Of a stretch of 49,811 bases of DNA, positions 1-9,586 are shown one piece after another; positions within the stretch are counted from its first letter, which is position 1, and each line of letters starts with the position of its first letter. Origin of the DNA: Nitrosopumilaceae archaeon (GTDB lineage: Archaea > Thermoproteota > Nitrososphaeria > Nitrososphaerales > Nitrosopumilaceae); assembly GCA_028279545.1 (NCBI GenBank), contig JANQNN010000039.1, positions 1 through 49,811 of the forward strand, in the 5' to 3' direction. The notes beneath the pieces are model-generated. The model ran no database searches and was not told the DNA's origin. It saw nothing but the letters and a program-made list of their open reading frames with translations. Made by a program: the position numbers and the translations under genes.

Positions 1-1
1 T

Positions 2-244
2 CTATACTATTCATTCTCACCAACAATTGCAGATATGGAAAGAGAAAATCCTGTATTCCAAGAAGCAGTTAGATTGTTTATCACTCCAATGATTTCAACA
101 TTGTCAATAATGACACTTGCTGAAAATGGAAATGAACCACAAGTTATTGGATTAGGAATTTCCATTCTGACTTTGAATTTGGGCTTATACCTTGCAGCAC
201 CTGCAACCATTGGATTTGTTGCCCACAAACATTTTAAGAGATAA
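2..244 (+). CDS. C-terminal part of a CFI-box-type membrane protein (5' truncated)
   Basis: The frame is open from the first base of the window to a TAA at 242-244, so the gene begins outside the window; the internal ATG at 35 need not be its start. The visible 80 residues begin YYSFSPTIAD and then run through two hydrophobic stretches (LFITPMISTLSIMTLAE and VIGLGISILTLNLGLYLAAP) to a short basic tail (HKHFKR). This arrangement matches my memory of the C-terminal region of thaumarchaeal proteins with a CFI-box-CTERM motif, in which a CFIATAAYG-type cysteine motif precedes a YY..SP.IAD segment and a membrane anchor. The cysteine motif itself would lie upstream and cannot be seen. Function is unknown; a surface or membrane-anchored role is inferred from the hydrophobic tail. 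Confidence 0.6.
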   Translation, partial: LYYSFSPTIADMERENPVFQEAVRLFITPMISTLSIMTLAENGNEPQVIGLGISILTLNLGLYLAAPATIGFVAHKHFKR

Positions 245-300
245 TAGGACTTTTCAAAAAACCCTTTTTTGGAGGGAATAAAATTGGTCGTTTTTTGAAG

Positions 301-378
301 CTATTCTTCATCTAAAATGGTCCAAGCTAATCCCATGAGTTGTTCCCAAGCAGGAGCAGATTCAGTACTATTTGACAT
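301..378 (-). CDS. possible 25-residue small protein
   Basis: An ATG at 376-378 opens a 25-codon frame ending in TAG. The peptide is acidic and amphipathic (MSNSTESAPAWEQL at the start, DEE at the end) with two tryptophans. A TATA-like element lies about 25 nt upstream of the ATG, which is the spacing of a leaderless archaeal transcript. No family is recognised. It is too short for composition to decide whether it is coding, so the promoter is the main support. Confidence 0.4.
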   Translation of the reverse strand: MSNSTESAPAWEQLMGLAWTILDEE

Positions 379-395
379 ATAATCTCTTTACAAAA

Positions 396-407
396 TTTAT
401 TTAAAAC
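396..407 (-). promoter_or_regulatory. TATA-like element before the 25-residue ORF
   Basis: On the minus strand this reads GGTTTTAAATAA. Its TTTTAAA core is centred about 25 nt upstream of the ATG at 378, so transcription would begin at or next to the start codon. Confidence 0.45.
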
Positions 408-517
408 CTTCACGAACAATTCATTCATAGAATTTGTCAGTGATAAAATTAGGACTTTATAATATTAAAAATTAAATTTTTTAGGCTTTCTAAAATTTTT
501 AAAATAGATGTTTATCT

Positions 518-874
518 TTATGCAGTGGAACCTACGTTTTCAAGATGCATAACTGTTGAAGGTTTTTCTTGTATGGAAGTTATTCCAAATTTTTCTAATT
601 TTTCCTTTAAATTCTCGTCTTGGGAACGTCTACTGATTACAGTAATTTTTTTAATTTCTGATGATTTTTCTTTTTTCAAATCTTCAAGAAATTGAATGCC
701 ACTGTAGTCAGGCATACACATGTCAAGTAAAATTAAATCATAATCATTCTTTGCCACAAGATTGAGTCCTTCCCTTCCCCCGTTGACGCTAGTTACAGAA
801 TCTCCTTGAGATTCTAGTAAATCAGTATACAAATCACAGATTATTTTTGAATCATCAATGACTAGAACTTTCAT
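518..874 (-). CDS. stand-alone CheY-like response regulator receiver protein
   Basis: The 118 residues form one receiver domain with no output domain. The acidic pair is D7-D8, the phosphoacceptor is D51 within LILLDMCMP, the conserved Ser/Thr is S81 in VISRR, and the conserved lysine is K104 before P105. The protein would accept phosphate from a histidine kinase and act through protein contacts. No kinase gene is adjacent: the divergent neighbour is the trp operon. A TATA-like element at 893-904 lies 20-30 nt upstream of the ATG. Domain identity is certain, but the pathway it serves cannot be read from this window. Confidence 0.9.
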   Translation of the reverse strand: MKVLVIDDSKIICDLYTDLLESQGDSVTSVNGGREGLNLVAKNDYDLILLDMCMPDYSGIQFLEDLKKEKSSEIKKITVISRRSQDENLKEKLEKFGITSIQEKPSTVMHLENVGSTA

Positions 875-892
875 CGATTTTTTTTATCATTA

Positions 893-904
893 TTTTATTT
901 ATAG
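893..904 (-). promoter_or_regulatory. TATA box of the response regulator gene
   Basis: On the minus strand the sequence is CTATAAATAAAA, centred about 24 nt upstream of the ATG at 874, which fits a leaderless mRNA. Confidence 0.6.
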
Positions 905-1064
905 TCAGTTATCTGTTAGAAATCCTCCAGACAGAATAAAACTTGTTTTAGGCGTGAAATTATTGCTAAAAACCTCTAAAACAAAAAACAGGACCAAATG
1001 TAAAATGATAGAAAACTTTTCTGAAATTCAAAAAAGCTACTCTAAAGCCAAAAAAAATTAAGGG

Positions 1065-1072
1065 TTTAAATA
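1065..1072 (+). promoter_or_regulatory. TATA box of the trp operon
   Basis: TTTAAATA lies about 30 nt upstream of the GTG at 1099 but only 12 nt upstream of the in-frame TTG at 1081. Transcription would therefore begin near 1094, which excludes the TTG and supports GTG 1099 as the trpE start. Confidence 0.6.
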
Positions 1073-1098
1073 ATAAACGATTGGAGTTTGGGTTATGG

Positions 1099-2451
1099 GT
1101 GGATACTTTTGGAAATACTCCTACGCAAATTGTACCTTTAGATTTAACTGATAATCAATTTCAAATTTATAATAAAATATCAAGAAATTATTCTCACTCT
1201 TTTCTCTTTGAGTCTTTAACCGGGCCAGAAATTTTAGCTGAAACCTCTGTAATGGGTTTTGATCCACAAATTATTTTCAAGGGATATTCAGACAGAGTTG
1301 AGATAATTAAAAAAGATAAACCCATTCAAATTATTGAAACAAACGAACCATTCAAAGAATTAAAGAAATTATTAAAAAAATCAAATAATAGAGAATATCG
1401 ATTTTTAGGTGGAGCCGTAGGTCAAATTAATTATGATGCAATTAGATTAGTGGAAAAAATTCCCAATAGTCATAATGCTCCTGAACCTTTAATGGAATTT
1501 GGAGTTTATGATGACGGTTTATTATATGATAATTTACACAAAAAATTATTTTATTTTTACACTGATGAAAATAGATTTAATGATTTCAAGATTTCAGACA
1601 ATGTTTTTGAGTCCTTTGAAGCAACAAAGGCAATTCCAAACATGGATGAAGAATATTTTTCAAAAATTGTCAATAAAGCAAAACAATACATCTATGATGG
1701 AGATGTTTTCCAAGTGGTTTTATCAAGGAAATTTGAATTCGATTCCCAAGGTGACACCCTTACACTTTACAAAGCCCTAAGAAATCTTAATCCTTCCCCT
1801 TACATGTATCATTTGAAACAAAATGATAAAGATCTTGTCGGAGCTTCTCCTGAAATGTTGGTAAGAATCACCAACGATAAAGTCGAAACATTCCCCATAG
1901 CAGGGACTCGAAAAATCACTGAAGATGAAGCTGAAAACCAAAGGCTTTCTGAAGAACTACTTCAGGATGAAAAAGAGATTGCCGAACATACTATGCTTGT
2001 GGATTTGGGTAGAAATGATATTGGCAAAGTATGCAAATATGGAACCGTACATCCTGAGTCTTTAATGAAAATAAAAAAGTTTAGTCATGTTCAACATATT
2101 GTTACCCATGTTGTTGGAAATTTAGATCCCGACAAAGATATGTTTGATGCTTTTCAAGCAGTTTTTCCCGCGGGAACCGTTTCAGGTGCACCAAAAGTAA
2201 GAGCAATGGAGATAATTGATGAGTTAGAGCCAGAAGCAAGAGGCCCATATGCCGGGGCAGTAGGTTATTTTTCTTATAATGGATGCTGTGATTTTGCTAT
2301 TGCAATTAGAAGTATTTTCATTAAAGGGAATAAAGGGTTTATTCAATCTGGAGCAGGAATTGTTTCGGATTCAATTCCCGAAAATGAATTCAATGAAACA
2401 GAACACAAGGCTGGTGCAATGCTTCAGGCATTAAAGGAGGCATCAAAATGA
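1099..2451 (+). CDS. trpE: anthranilate synthase component I
   Basis: This is the chorismate-binding subunit, which with TrpG makes anthranilate from chorismate and glutamine. It has about 450 residues. An FLFES motif near residue 40 corresponds to the LLES-type feedback site of tryptophan-sensitive enzymes. The catalytic domain carries [29 protein letters not shown] and [19 protein letters not shown], typical of chorismate-utilising enzymes. The reading frame could begin at TTG 1081, but the TATA box at 1065-1072 places the transcript start after it, so GTG 1099 is preferred. It is the first gene of a six-gene operon and overlaps trpG by ATGA. Confidence 0.95.
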   Translation: MDTFGNTPTQIVPLDLTDNQFQIYNKISRNYSHSFLFESLTGPEILAETSVMGFDPQIIFKGYSDRVEIIKKDKPIQIIETNEPFKELKKLLKKSNNREYRFLGGAVGQINYDAIRLVEKIPNSHNAPEPLMEFGVYDDGLLYDNLHKKLFYFYTDENRFNDFKISDNVFESFEATKAIPNMDEEYFSKIVNKAKQYIYDGDVFQVVLSRKFEFDSQGDTLTLYKALRNLNPSPYMYHLKQNDKDLVGASPEMLVRITNDKVETFPIAGTRKITEDEAENQRLSEELLQDEKEIAEHTMLVDLGRNDIGKVCKYGTVHPESLMKIKKFSHVQHIVTHVVGNLDPDKDMFDAFQAVFPAGTVSGAPKVRAMEIIDELEPEARGPYAGAVGYFSYNGCCDFAIAIRSIFIKGNKGFIQSGAGIVSDSIPENEFNETEHKAGAMLQALKEASK

Positions 2452-3041
2452 ATTTTCTAATTATCGATAATTATGATTCATTTGTATACAATATTGCACA
2501 ATATCTTGGAGAACTAGGAGTAGATTGTCAAGTTGTTCGAAATGATAAGATAACAATCGAAGAAATAAAACAAAAAAATTATGATGGCATAATAATATCT
2601 CCCGGCCCTGGAACCCCCGAGGAGGAAAAATATTTTGGAATATGTAGCAATGTTATAAAAAATATTGGAAGTAAAATTCCAATATTAGGAATTTGTTTAG
2701 GGCACCAAGGAATAATTTCTTCATTTGGAGGAAAAGTTACAAATGCTGGTTGCGTAAGGCACGGAAAAACTAGTTTAGTTAATCACACCAATTCAGAATT
2801 GTTCAAAGATGTAAAAAACCCTTTTAGAGCAACTAGATATCATTCATTAGTTGGAGATAAAACTATAATTCCAGACGTTTTGGAAGTTACTGCTTCTGCA
2901 GAAGACGATGGAGAAATAATGGCAATAAAACATAAAGAATATCTTATTGAAGGTGTACAATTTCATCCCGAATCGATAATGACTGAAGAAGGGAAAAAAA
3001 TTTTGGGAAATTTCATAAAACAGGTAAGAGAACGAAAATGA
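2448..3041 (+). CDS. trpG: anthranilate synthase component II, glutamine amidotransferase
   Basis: The 197-residue class I glutamine amidotransferase supplies ammonia to TrpE. The family opening LIIDNYDSFVYN, the oxyanion segment SPGPGTP near residue 51, the nucleophile C83 in GICLGHQ, and H173 and E175 in FHPES complete the triad. Length is normal for a stand-alone TrpG or PabA. The related PabA folate enzyme cannot be excluded by motif alone, but the position between trpE and trpD settles the role. It overlaps trpE and trpD by four bases each (ATGA), so the genes are translationally coupled. Confidence 0.95.
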   Translation: MNFLIIDNYDSFVYNIAQYLGELGVDCQVVRNDKITIEEIKQKNYDGIIISPGPGTPEEEKYFGICSNVIKNIGSKIPILGICLGHQGIISSFGGKVTNAGCVRHGKTSLVNHTNSELFKDVKNPFRATRYHSLVGDKTIIPDVLEVTASAEDDGEIMAIKHKEYLIEGVQFHPESIMTEEGKKILGNFIKQVRERK

Positions 3042-4084
3042 TTCAAGAAATTAATAGAAAATTAAAAGAAAAATCCAATCTTTCATATGAACAAATTTCT
3101 GAAACTATGACAGAAATTTTATCAGGAAATACTACTGACTTAGAAAATAAAGTATTTCTTTCTAGTTTAACTGAAAAGGGAGAAACAGACGATGAATTGT
3201 TAGGAATGTTAGAAACGATGAACAAGTTTTCTCTCAAGGTTTCAACCAAAAATAACGAAAATCTAATTGATATGTGTGGCACCGGAGGAGATTATCTTCA
3301 AACTTTTAACATTTCAACAACTGCATCTTTTGTAGTAGCAGCTGCAGGAGGCGTTGTGGCAAAACACGGAAACCGGTCAAGTTCAGGAGTATCTGGAAGT
3401 GCAGATATTTTCGAATATTTCGGATATGATTTAAACCAAAGTCCATCTCAAATCTCAAACATTATTGAAAAACACAGAATTGGTTTCATGTTTGCTCAAA
3501 AATTTCATCCTGCGATGAAATTTGTTTCGGCTGCTCGAAAACAAATAGGCAAAAGAACTGCCTTTAATCTTCTAGGACCCTTATCCAATCCTGCAGGAGT
3601 AAAAAATCAATTAATTGGAGTTTTTTCGTTAGAATTTCTTGAAAGATTACCTCTAATAATGAAAAGAAAAGGTGTAGAAAATATCATGACTGTCCGTTCT
3701 AATGATGGAATGGATGAGTTTTCCACAAGTTCAACGAACCAAATTTGTATTTTAAAAAATGATAAAATTTTAATGAACGTAATTGATCCGGAGATTCTTG
3801 GACTTCATAGATCCTCATTGAATGAAATCCAGATAAAAACAAAAGAAGATGCAATCAAATCTTTTGTGAGTGTTTTGAATAATACTGCAAATCAAGCAAT
3901 GATTGAAACTACTGCATTAAACGCAGCAGGTGGATTGATTGTTGCAAATATCGCAAAAAATTTTGAGGATGGAATTGAAATTGCATTAAAGACAATTAAA
4001 GATGGTAAAGCTTTTGCTTTGTTTGAAAATTTTGTTAGAGATACTGGCGACATTTCAAAATTAAAGGAGATTGTTAATGGCTAA
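3038..4084 (+). CDS. trpD: anthranilate phosphoribosyltransferase
   Basis: TrpD joins anthranilate to PRPP to make phosphoribosyl-anthranilate. At 348 residues it has the usual length. The N-terminal helical domain is followed by the PRPP-binding DMCGTGGD motif (GTGGD at 81-85) and the KHGNRSSS motif (109-116). FHPAMKFVSAARKQIGKRT follows further on. The start overlaps the trpG stop (ATGA) and the end overlaps the trpC start by eight bases. Confidence 0.95.
   Translation: MIQEINRKLKEKSNLSYEQISETMTEILSGNTTDLENKVFLSSLTEKGETDDELLGMLETMNKFSLKVSTKNNENLIDMCGTGGDYLQTFNISTTASFVVAAAGGVVAKHGNRSSSGVSGSADIFEYFGYDLNQSPSQISNIIEKHRIGFMFAQKFHPAMKFVSAARKQIGKRTAFNLLGPLSNPAGVKNQLIGVFSLEFLERLPLIMKRKGVENIMTVRSNDGMDEFSTSSTNQICILKNDKILMNVIDPEILGLHRSSLNEIQIKTKEDAIKSFVSVLNNTANQAMIETTALNAAGGLIVANIAKNFEDGIEIALKTIKDGKAFALFENFVRDTGDISKLKEIVNG
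4066..4069 (+). promoter_or_regulatory. ribosome binding site deciding the trpC start
   Basis: GGAG inside the end of trpD stands seven bases before the ATG at 4077. It favours that ATG over the upstream in-frame TTG at 4071. Confidence 0.5.
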
Positions 4085-4853
4085 AAATATTTTAAAAAAA
4101 TTGGTAAATAATTCTCAAATGGCAATTGATGATGGAATTTATGATGTAGATTGTAATTTAGAAAAATCATCTAAGGATTTTTTACAAATAATTAAAACAA
4201 ATCCACATGCAACTCTTCTAACGGAGATAAAATTTTCATCACCTTCCCTTGGAAAGATTCGAACGACAGGTGACCCAGTAAACATTGCAAAAAAAATGAT
4301 TAACGGTGGTTCAAAGGCTCTTTCTATTTTAACCCAACCTCATTTGTTTAATGGTTCACCTCAAATCTTTATGAAAGTTAGAAAAGAAGTGAATGTCCCC
4401 CTATTGATGAAAGATATTATTGTAGATGAAATTCAAATCGAGACTGCAAACAAAATGGGAGCAGACTATATTTTACTTATTCAATCACTTTTTGACAAGG
4501 GATATCTTAGCGAAATTGAAAAATTCATTGGTTTTGCGCATAAGAAAGATTTACAGGTTTTATTAGAAGTGCACACAAAAAGTGAATTTGAAAATGCATT
4601 AAAAACTAATGCAGATTTAATTGGTATTAACAATAGAAATTTAGATACGTTAGAAATTGATTTGAAAACCACCGAAATTATTTTACAAAAATTTGATAAA
4701 AATAGACCTATTTTATCTGAAAGTGGAATTGAGACCCCTGAGGATATCAAATATTTAAAAAAATGTGGTGCTGATGCATTTTTAATTGGCTCAAGCATTA
4801 TGAAGAGTAATAATATTGAAGAACACGTGCAAAAATTGGTGAATGCATATTGA
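4077..4853 (+). CDS. trpC: indole-3-glycerol-phosphate synthase
   Basis: TrpC closes the indole ring of carboxyphenylamino-deoxyribulose phosphate. The 258-residue (beta/alpha)8 barrel shows the family's catalytic segments in order: [45 protein letters not shown] and [11 protein letters not shown], with the lysine and glutamate residues expected for catalysis and the phosphate site near the end (FLIGSSIM). No TrpF domain is fused to it, and no separate trpF follows. The GGAG at 4066-4069 selects the ATG at 4077. The stop overlaps the TTG start of trpB. Confidence 0.95.
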   Translation: MAKNILKKLVNNSQMAIDDGIYDVDCNLEKSSKDFLQIIKTNPHATLLTEIKFSSPSLGKIRTTGDPVNIAKKMINGGSKALSILTQPHLFNGSPQIFMKVRKEVNVPLLMKDIIVDEIQIETANKMGADYILLIQSLFDKGYLSEIEKFIGFAHKKDLQVLLEVHTKSEFENALKTNADLIGINNRNLDTLEIDLKTTEIILQKFDKNRPILSESGIETPEDIKYLKKCGADAFLIGSSIMKSNNIEEHVQKLVNAY

Positions 4854-6040
4854 GATACCCTAAAAATGGAAAATTTGGAGACTTTGGCGGAAGCTATATT
4901 CCGGAAACTTTAGTCCCAGCAGTACAAGAGTTAGAAGAAAATTATCTAAAATTTAAAAACGATAAAAAATTCAAAATGGAATTAGATTATTTTCTTAAAG
5001 AATATGCAGGTAGACCCACACCACTTTATTTTGCAAAAAATTTAACTGAGAAAATAGGTGGAGCAAAAATTTTCCTAAAAAGAGAAGACTTGCTTCATGG
5101 AGGTGCACACAAAATCAATAATACTCTAGGTCAAGCTTTGCTTGCAAAAAAAATGAACAAAAAAAGGATCATAGCCGAAACAGGGGCAGGTCAACATGGT
5201 GTTGCAACTGCTATGGCCTGTGCAGCATTAGGGCTTCAGGCTGAGGTATACATGGGATACAAAGATACCATCAGACAAAAACTCAATGTTTTTAGAATGA
5301 ATATGTTGGGAGCAAAAGTTCATCCTGTAAGATCTGGTTCAAAAACTCTAAAAGATGCAATTAATGAAGCAATTCGAGATTGGATAACAAATGTAGAGAA
5401 TACTTACTATCTTCTTGGTTCAGCAGTTGGACCTCATCCTTATCCAATAATGGTTAGAGACTTTCAAAGCGTAATTGGTAGAGAAATTAAATCTCAAATG
5501 AAAAAATTACAAAATAAAAACCCTGATTGTGTTATTGCCTGTGTTGGTGGGGGTTCAAACGCGATTGGAACATTTTATCCCTTGGTTGACACTAATACAG
5601 AAATTATTGGAGTTGAAGCTGCAGGTAAAGGACTAAAATCTGGATTTCATTCAGCCACTCTATCAGCTGGAAAAAAGGGGGTTTTACATGGAATGATGAC
5701 GTATCTACTGCAAGATAAAGAAGGTCAAATCACTGAAACCCATAGTATTTCAGCTGGGCTTGATTATCCAGGAGTTGGACCTGAACACTCCTATCTAAAG
5801 GATAACAAAAGAGTAAGTTATCGTTCCGCAACTGATTCTGAGGTAATCGATGCATTTTTACTATTAACAAGAACCGAGGGAATTATCCCAGCATTAGAAT
5901 CTGCTCATGCTATTGCCGAAGCAATAAAAGTTGCTCGAAGAAATAAAAAATCAGATTCAGTTGTTGTTACCTTATCAGGAAGAGGAGACAAAGACGTAGA
6001 AGAAGTACAAAACTATTTGGAAAAAAATGTCAAGAATTAA
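4850..6040 (+). CDS. trpB: tryptophan synthase beta subunit
   Basis: TrpB condenses indole with serine using PLP. The 396 residues begin with the family's [18 protein letters not shown]-binding K88 lies in GGAHKINNT, the catalytic glutamate is E110 in AETGAGQHG, and the phosphate loop is GGGSNAIG near residue 234. It is of the TrpB1 type that pairs with TrpA, which is encoded immediately downstream. The TTG start at 4850-4852 overlaps the TGA of trpC; conservation right from [10 protein letters not shown] supports it. The 3' end overlaps trpA by 14 bases. Confidence 0.95.
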   Translation: MRYPKNGKFGDFGGSYIPETLVPAVQELEENYLKFKNDKKFKMELDYFLKEYAGRPTPLYFAKNLTEKIGGAKIFLKREDLLHGGAHKINNTLGQALLAKKMNKKRIIAETGAGQHGVATAMACAALGLQAEVYMGYKDTIRQKLNVFRMNMLGAKVHPVRSGSKTLKDAINEAIRDWITNVENTYYLLGSAVGPHPYPIMVRDFQSVIGREIKSQMKKLQNKNPDCVIACVGGGSNAIGTFYPLVDTNTEIIGVEAAGKGLKSGFHSATLSAGKKGVLHGMMTYLLQDKEGQITETHSISAGLDYPGVGPEHSYLKDNKRVSYRSATDSEVIDAFLLLTRTEGIIPALESAHAIAEAIKVARRNKKSDSVVVTLSGRGDKDVEEVQNYLEKNVKN

Positions 6041-6830
6041 AAAAAAATTTTCAGAGTTAGACACAAAAAACGAAAAAGCATTAATAGCTTACATTATGGC
6101 TGGATATCCAAATGAACGAGCAACTTTATCCGCAGTAAAGGGTTTGATTAAAGGAGGAGCTGACATAATTGAATTAGGGTTTCCTTTTTCCGATCCTTTA
6201 GCCGACGGCCCTGTAATTCAGAATGCTAGTACTATATCCTTAAAAAAAGGAACAAAAATTACAAAATTTTTTGAGCTGGTTAAAAAAATTAGAAGTTTTT
6301 CTGACATCCCACTTGTTTTAATGACTTATACCAATATTTTGTTTAATCAAGGATATTCAAAATTCATTTCAGATGCAACTAGAGCGGGAATTGATGGCTT
6401 TATTCTACCTGATATGTCAGTTGAGGATTCTGAAGAATATTTGAATGCAGCAAAAGGAAAAACAGATACAATTTTTTTGGTTTCACCAAATACTGAAAAA
6501 GACCGGGTTAAAAAAATTATAAACTCTACTTCTGGATTTTTGTATCTTGTTGCAGTATATGGTACAACAGGAGTAAAAACTGAAATAAAAAATTATACTC
6601 TAAAAGCAATAAAAAATATAAAAAATCACACAAAGGGAACAATTCCTGTCGGGGTGGGATTTGGTGTGTCAAAACCTTCGGATGTAAAAAAATACATTTC
6701 AGTTGGCGCCGATGCGGTAATTGTAGGAAGTGCATTTTTAAAAATAATTGAAAAAACACCTCCCAATCAAATTGAAAAAAAAATTGCGTCATTTACAAAA
6801 TCATTAAAAAAACAAACTCTGGTAAATTAA
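6027..6830 (+). CDS. trpA: tryptophan synthase alpha subunit
   Basis: TrpA cleaves indole-3-glycerol phosphate and channels indole to TrpB. The 267-residue barrel has catalytic E49 ([11 protein letters not shown]) and D60 ([11 protein letters not shown]), and the phosphate-binding segments GVGFGVSKP and IVGSAFLK towards the C-terminus. It is the last gene of the operon, overlapping trpB. After the stop there are about 120 bases without a gene before pyrG; I see no clear terminator hairpin there. Confidence 0.95.
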   Translation: MSRIKKKFSELDTKNEKALIAYIMAGYPNERATLSAVKGLIKGGADIIELGFPFSDPLADGPVIQNASTISLKKGTKITKFFELVKKIRSFSDIPLVLMTYTNILFNQGYSKFISDATRAGIDGFILPDMSVEDSEEYLNAAKGKTDTIFLVSPNTEKDRVKKIINSTSGFLYLVAVYGTTGVKTEIKNYTLKAIKNIKNHTKGTIPVGVGFGVSKPSDVKKYISVGADAVIVGSAFLKIIEKTPPNQIEKKIASFTKSLKKQTLVN

Positions 6831-6950
6831 ACCTCCAAAAAAATGCTTCACAAGTTTTCTCCAATATCTAGAAAAATCAAAAAACAAATCTAACTTCAAA
6901 ATTAATCTGATCGGCAAAACATACAAAAGTCGGGTCATTTTTTCATATAT

Positions 6951-8549
6951 GTGCAGACAAAGTTCATTTTCGTAACAGGGGGGGTTATGTCAGGCCTAGG
7001 AAAGGGAGTTATGACCTCATCAGTTGCAAAATTATTACAATTAGCCAATCAAAAAGTATCTTGTGTAAAAATTGATCCCTACTTGAATTTTGATGCTGGG
7101 ACAATGAATCCTGTAGCACATGGGGAAGTTTTTGTCACCGAAGATGGCGGGGAATGTGATATGGATATTGGAAATTATGAGCGTTTTTTAAATCAAAATA
7201 TTCCAAAAAATCACAATATTACTACAGCTCAAGTTTATTCCTCAGTTATTGAATCAGAAAGAAAAGGTGAGTATTTAGGAGCATGTGTTCAAATTATTCC
7301 TCATATTACTGATGAAATAAAAAATAGAATTAGAACAATTGCAAAAGATGAAAATTTGGATTTTTTGGTTGTAGAATGCGGTGGAACTGTTGGCGATATT
7401 GAATCACTTCCATTTTTAGAAGCTCTTAGACAAATGAGAGTAGAAGAAGGACCTAAAAATGTCCTTTTTGTACATGTTACTCTTGCACCTTCTTTGGATG
7501 TTGTTGGTGAGCAAAAAACAAAACCAACTCAACATAGTGTACAAGAATTACGAAGAATAGGTATCCAACCTGACTTTTTGGCTGTAAGATGCACTCAACC
7601 CTTGGAGGAAAAAACCAAGAAAAAAATTGCATTATTTACAAATGTAACTTCAGAAGATGTTCTTTCTTGTCATGATGCTAAAACCATTTTTGAAGTACCT
7701 CAAATTCTATATGACCAAGGTATTTTGGATTTTATTTTTACAAAATTTGGCAAAGTTGGAATGGTAAATGCCTCTGCAAATTGGGATGATTGGAATCGGA
7801 TAGCTGAATCCATGGTTAATCATAAAGACCAAAAAATAAAAATTGCCATGGTAGGAAAATATGTTACTTTAGCAGATAGTTATGTTAGCGTAAACCAGGC
7901 ACTAAAGCACGCAGGAGCCAAACTTGGGAAATCTGTGATTATTGACTGGATTGATTCAGAATCTATTAATGATTATAACCAACTTTCAGATTTTGATGGC
8001 ATTCTTGTTCCTGGAGGATTTGGCACAAGAGGCTCAGAAGGAATAATAAAAACTGCAAATTTTGCAAGAGAAAACAACATCCCATATCTTGGAATTTGTT
8101 TTGGATTTCAACTAGCAGCAATTGCATTCGGACGAGAAATTTTAAAATTAGAAGACGCAAATTCAACTGAAATTAAAAAAGATGCAAAAAACCCCGTTGT
8201 AGATTTACTTCCAGAGCAAAAGAAAATATCAGATATGGGTGGGTCCTTAAGACTTGGAGGGCATCAAATTACAATAAAACCAAATACTATATCTCAAGTA
8301 ATTTACGAGTCAAATTCAATTAAAAAAAGACATCGACATCGTTATGAAATAAATTCCAATTACATTGAAGAATTTGAAAAAAATGGAATGATCTTTTCTG
8401 CAGAAAGTGATGATGGAAAGAGAATGGAAATTTTAGAAATACCTAGTCATAAATTCTATTTGGGAGTACAATTTCACCCAGAATTTAATAGCAGACCAGG
8501 ATTTCCTGAAAAAGCTTTTCTTTCTTTTATAGAGGCAGCTTCAAAATAG
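6951..8549 (+). CDS. pyrG: CTP synthase
   Basis: PyrG makes CTP from UTP, ATP and glutamine. The 532 residues contain an N-terminal synthetase domain with the nucleotide loop [11 protein letters not shown] (9-19) and [12 protein letters not shown] (141-152). A C-terminal glutamine amidotransferase domain follows, with nucleophile C383 in GICFGFQ and H509 and E511 in FHPEF. Length is typical. The start is GTG 6951; the ATG two bases earlier is in another frame. The gene converges on the NAD kinase gene with a single base between the two stop codons, so the 3' ends of the two transcripts must overlap. Confidence 0.97.
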   Translation: MQTKFIFVTGGVMSGLGKGVMTSSVAKLLQLANQKVSCVKIDPYLNFDAGTMNPVAHGEVFVTEDGGECDMDIGNYERFLNQNIPKNHNITTAQVYSSVIESERKGEYLGACVQIIPHITDEIKNRIRTIAKDENLDFLVVECGGTVGDIESLPFLEALRQMRVEEGPKNVLFVHVTLAPSLDVVGEQKTKPTQHSVQELRRIGIQPDFLAVRCTQPLEEKTKKKIALFTNVTSEDVLSCHDAKTIFEVPQILYDQGILDFIFTKFGKVGMVNASANWDDWNRIAESMVNHKDQKIKIAMVGKYVTLADSYVSVNQALKHAGAKLGKSVIIDWIDSESINDYNQLSDFDGILVPGGFGTRGSEGIIKTANFARENNIPYLGICFGFQLAAIAFGREILKLEDANSTEIKKDAKNPVVDLLPEQKKISDMGGSLRLGGHQITIKPNTISQVIYESNSIKKRHRHRYEINSNYIEEFEKNGMIFSAESDDGKRMEILEIPSHKFYLGVQFHPEFNSRPGFPEKAFLSFIEAASK

Positions 8550-8550
8550 T

Positions 8551-9561
8551 TTATTCAATTTTAGAAATTTCATAAATTTTTTGTCGCGCATCTCTTACAG
8601 AAACTTTCTTTTTTACATAGCCTTTATCTAATAAATGACTAAGAGCTAACCGAACAGTTCTGTCTGGCAACAGAGTTTTATTTGATAGATCCTTTTGGGT
8701 TAACGCTCCTTCATACTCCAAAGTTTTTAAAAGTAATTTAGAACTTGGAGGCATACTCAATAATTCTTCTGCCAAATGTGCTTTTTTTGCCAAAGCGGAA
8801 ATCGCAGTAGAATCTTTTTTGAGACGAATAATTTTTGCTGGGGGAAGAAATTGGGTGCATTCTACTATTTTGTTAACTTTGTATCTTTCAAGACCATCTA
8901 AAACCACTTCACAGTGCAAACGTGCAGAAATATCATCTATTTCAATTGAACTCTGGTTAGAAACAATTATTGGCCGTCTATTCACGTTCAATGAGTTTAC
9001 TGAAATTATTTCAAAAACCTCTGAATCCTCGAAAATAACCGGGCCTCCCGCAGACATTGAATAGGCAGAAGAACCAATTGGTGTGGAAATAATTATTCCA
9101 TCACTACTATCATGCCACACCTCTTCACCATTTAGACTAAGTGTATGCTCCATTAACATTGCACTTTTTGAGGGAAAAATTGCAACGTCATTTAAAACTG
9201 GAAATACATTTTTTCCATCAATTTTTACTCCTAATCGTGGGATTTCCTCAATTGAATAATTTTGTTTTTTTAATCTATTAACATATGATGAGAATTCTTT
9301 AAGGTCAATTTGAGCTAAAAAACCGCCATATTCACCTTCATTAATTCCTAAAACAGGTGAAGTAGAATCAAATTCCCTGTGAAAATAATTTCTAATCCCT
9401 TTATCTCCTCCTAGAACTATAATGCAATCAAATTCTTTTTTTTTTGACTTTGGTGTTATGATAAAGGGTTTGATATTTTTCTCAACAAGTATTTTTTTAA
9501 TTATTTTTTGAGATGAGGTTGAACCTGATCCGTAAATTCCAATCTGCACAGAGGACTTCAT
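8551..9561 (-). CDS. NAD kinase with a C-terminal winged-helix domain
   Basis: Residues 1-250 are an ATP-NAD kinase domain, which phosphorylates NAD to NADP. The motifs are VLGGDKGIRNYF (50-60), LNDVAIF (123-129) and DGIIISTPIGSSAYSMSAGG (154-173). The usual GGDGT motif reads GGDKG here, so the glycine after the catalytic aspartate is a lysine. Residues about 265-334 form a winged helix-turn-helix of MarR/ArsR type (SSKLLLKTLEYEGALTQKDL, then RTVRLALSHLLDKGYV) that ordinary NAD kinases lack. The fusion suggests a kinase that also binds nucleic acid or senses a ligand; this is inference. It follows the PfkB-like gene after 25 bases on the same strand. Confidence 0.88.
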   Translation of the reverse strand: MKSSVQIGIYGSGSTSSQKIIKKILVEKNIKPFIITPKSKKKEFDCIIVLGGDKGIRNYFHREFDSTSPVLGINEGEYGGFLAQIDLKEFSSYVNRLKKQNYSIEEIPRLGVKIDGKNVFPVLNDVAIFPSKSAMLMEHTLSLNGEEVWHDSSDGIIISTPIGSSAYSMSAGGPVIFEDSEVFEIISVNSLNVNRRPIIVSNQSSIEIDDISARLHCEVVLDGLERYKVNKIVECTQFLPPAKIIRLKKDSTAISALAKKAHLAEELLSMPPSSKLLLKTLEYEGALTQKDLSNKTLLPDRTVRLALSHLLDKGYVKKKVSVRDARQKIYEISKIE

Positions 9562-9586
9562 ATTTACATGTAATAAAAGGATAAAG

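Noticed and set aside
1005-1061. 18-codon frame upstream of trpE as an attenuation leader peptide
   Set aside because: It contains no tryptophan codon and no paired terminator/antiterminator stems are visible. It also ends just before the operon's TATA box.
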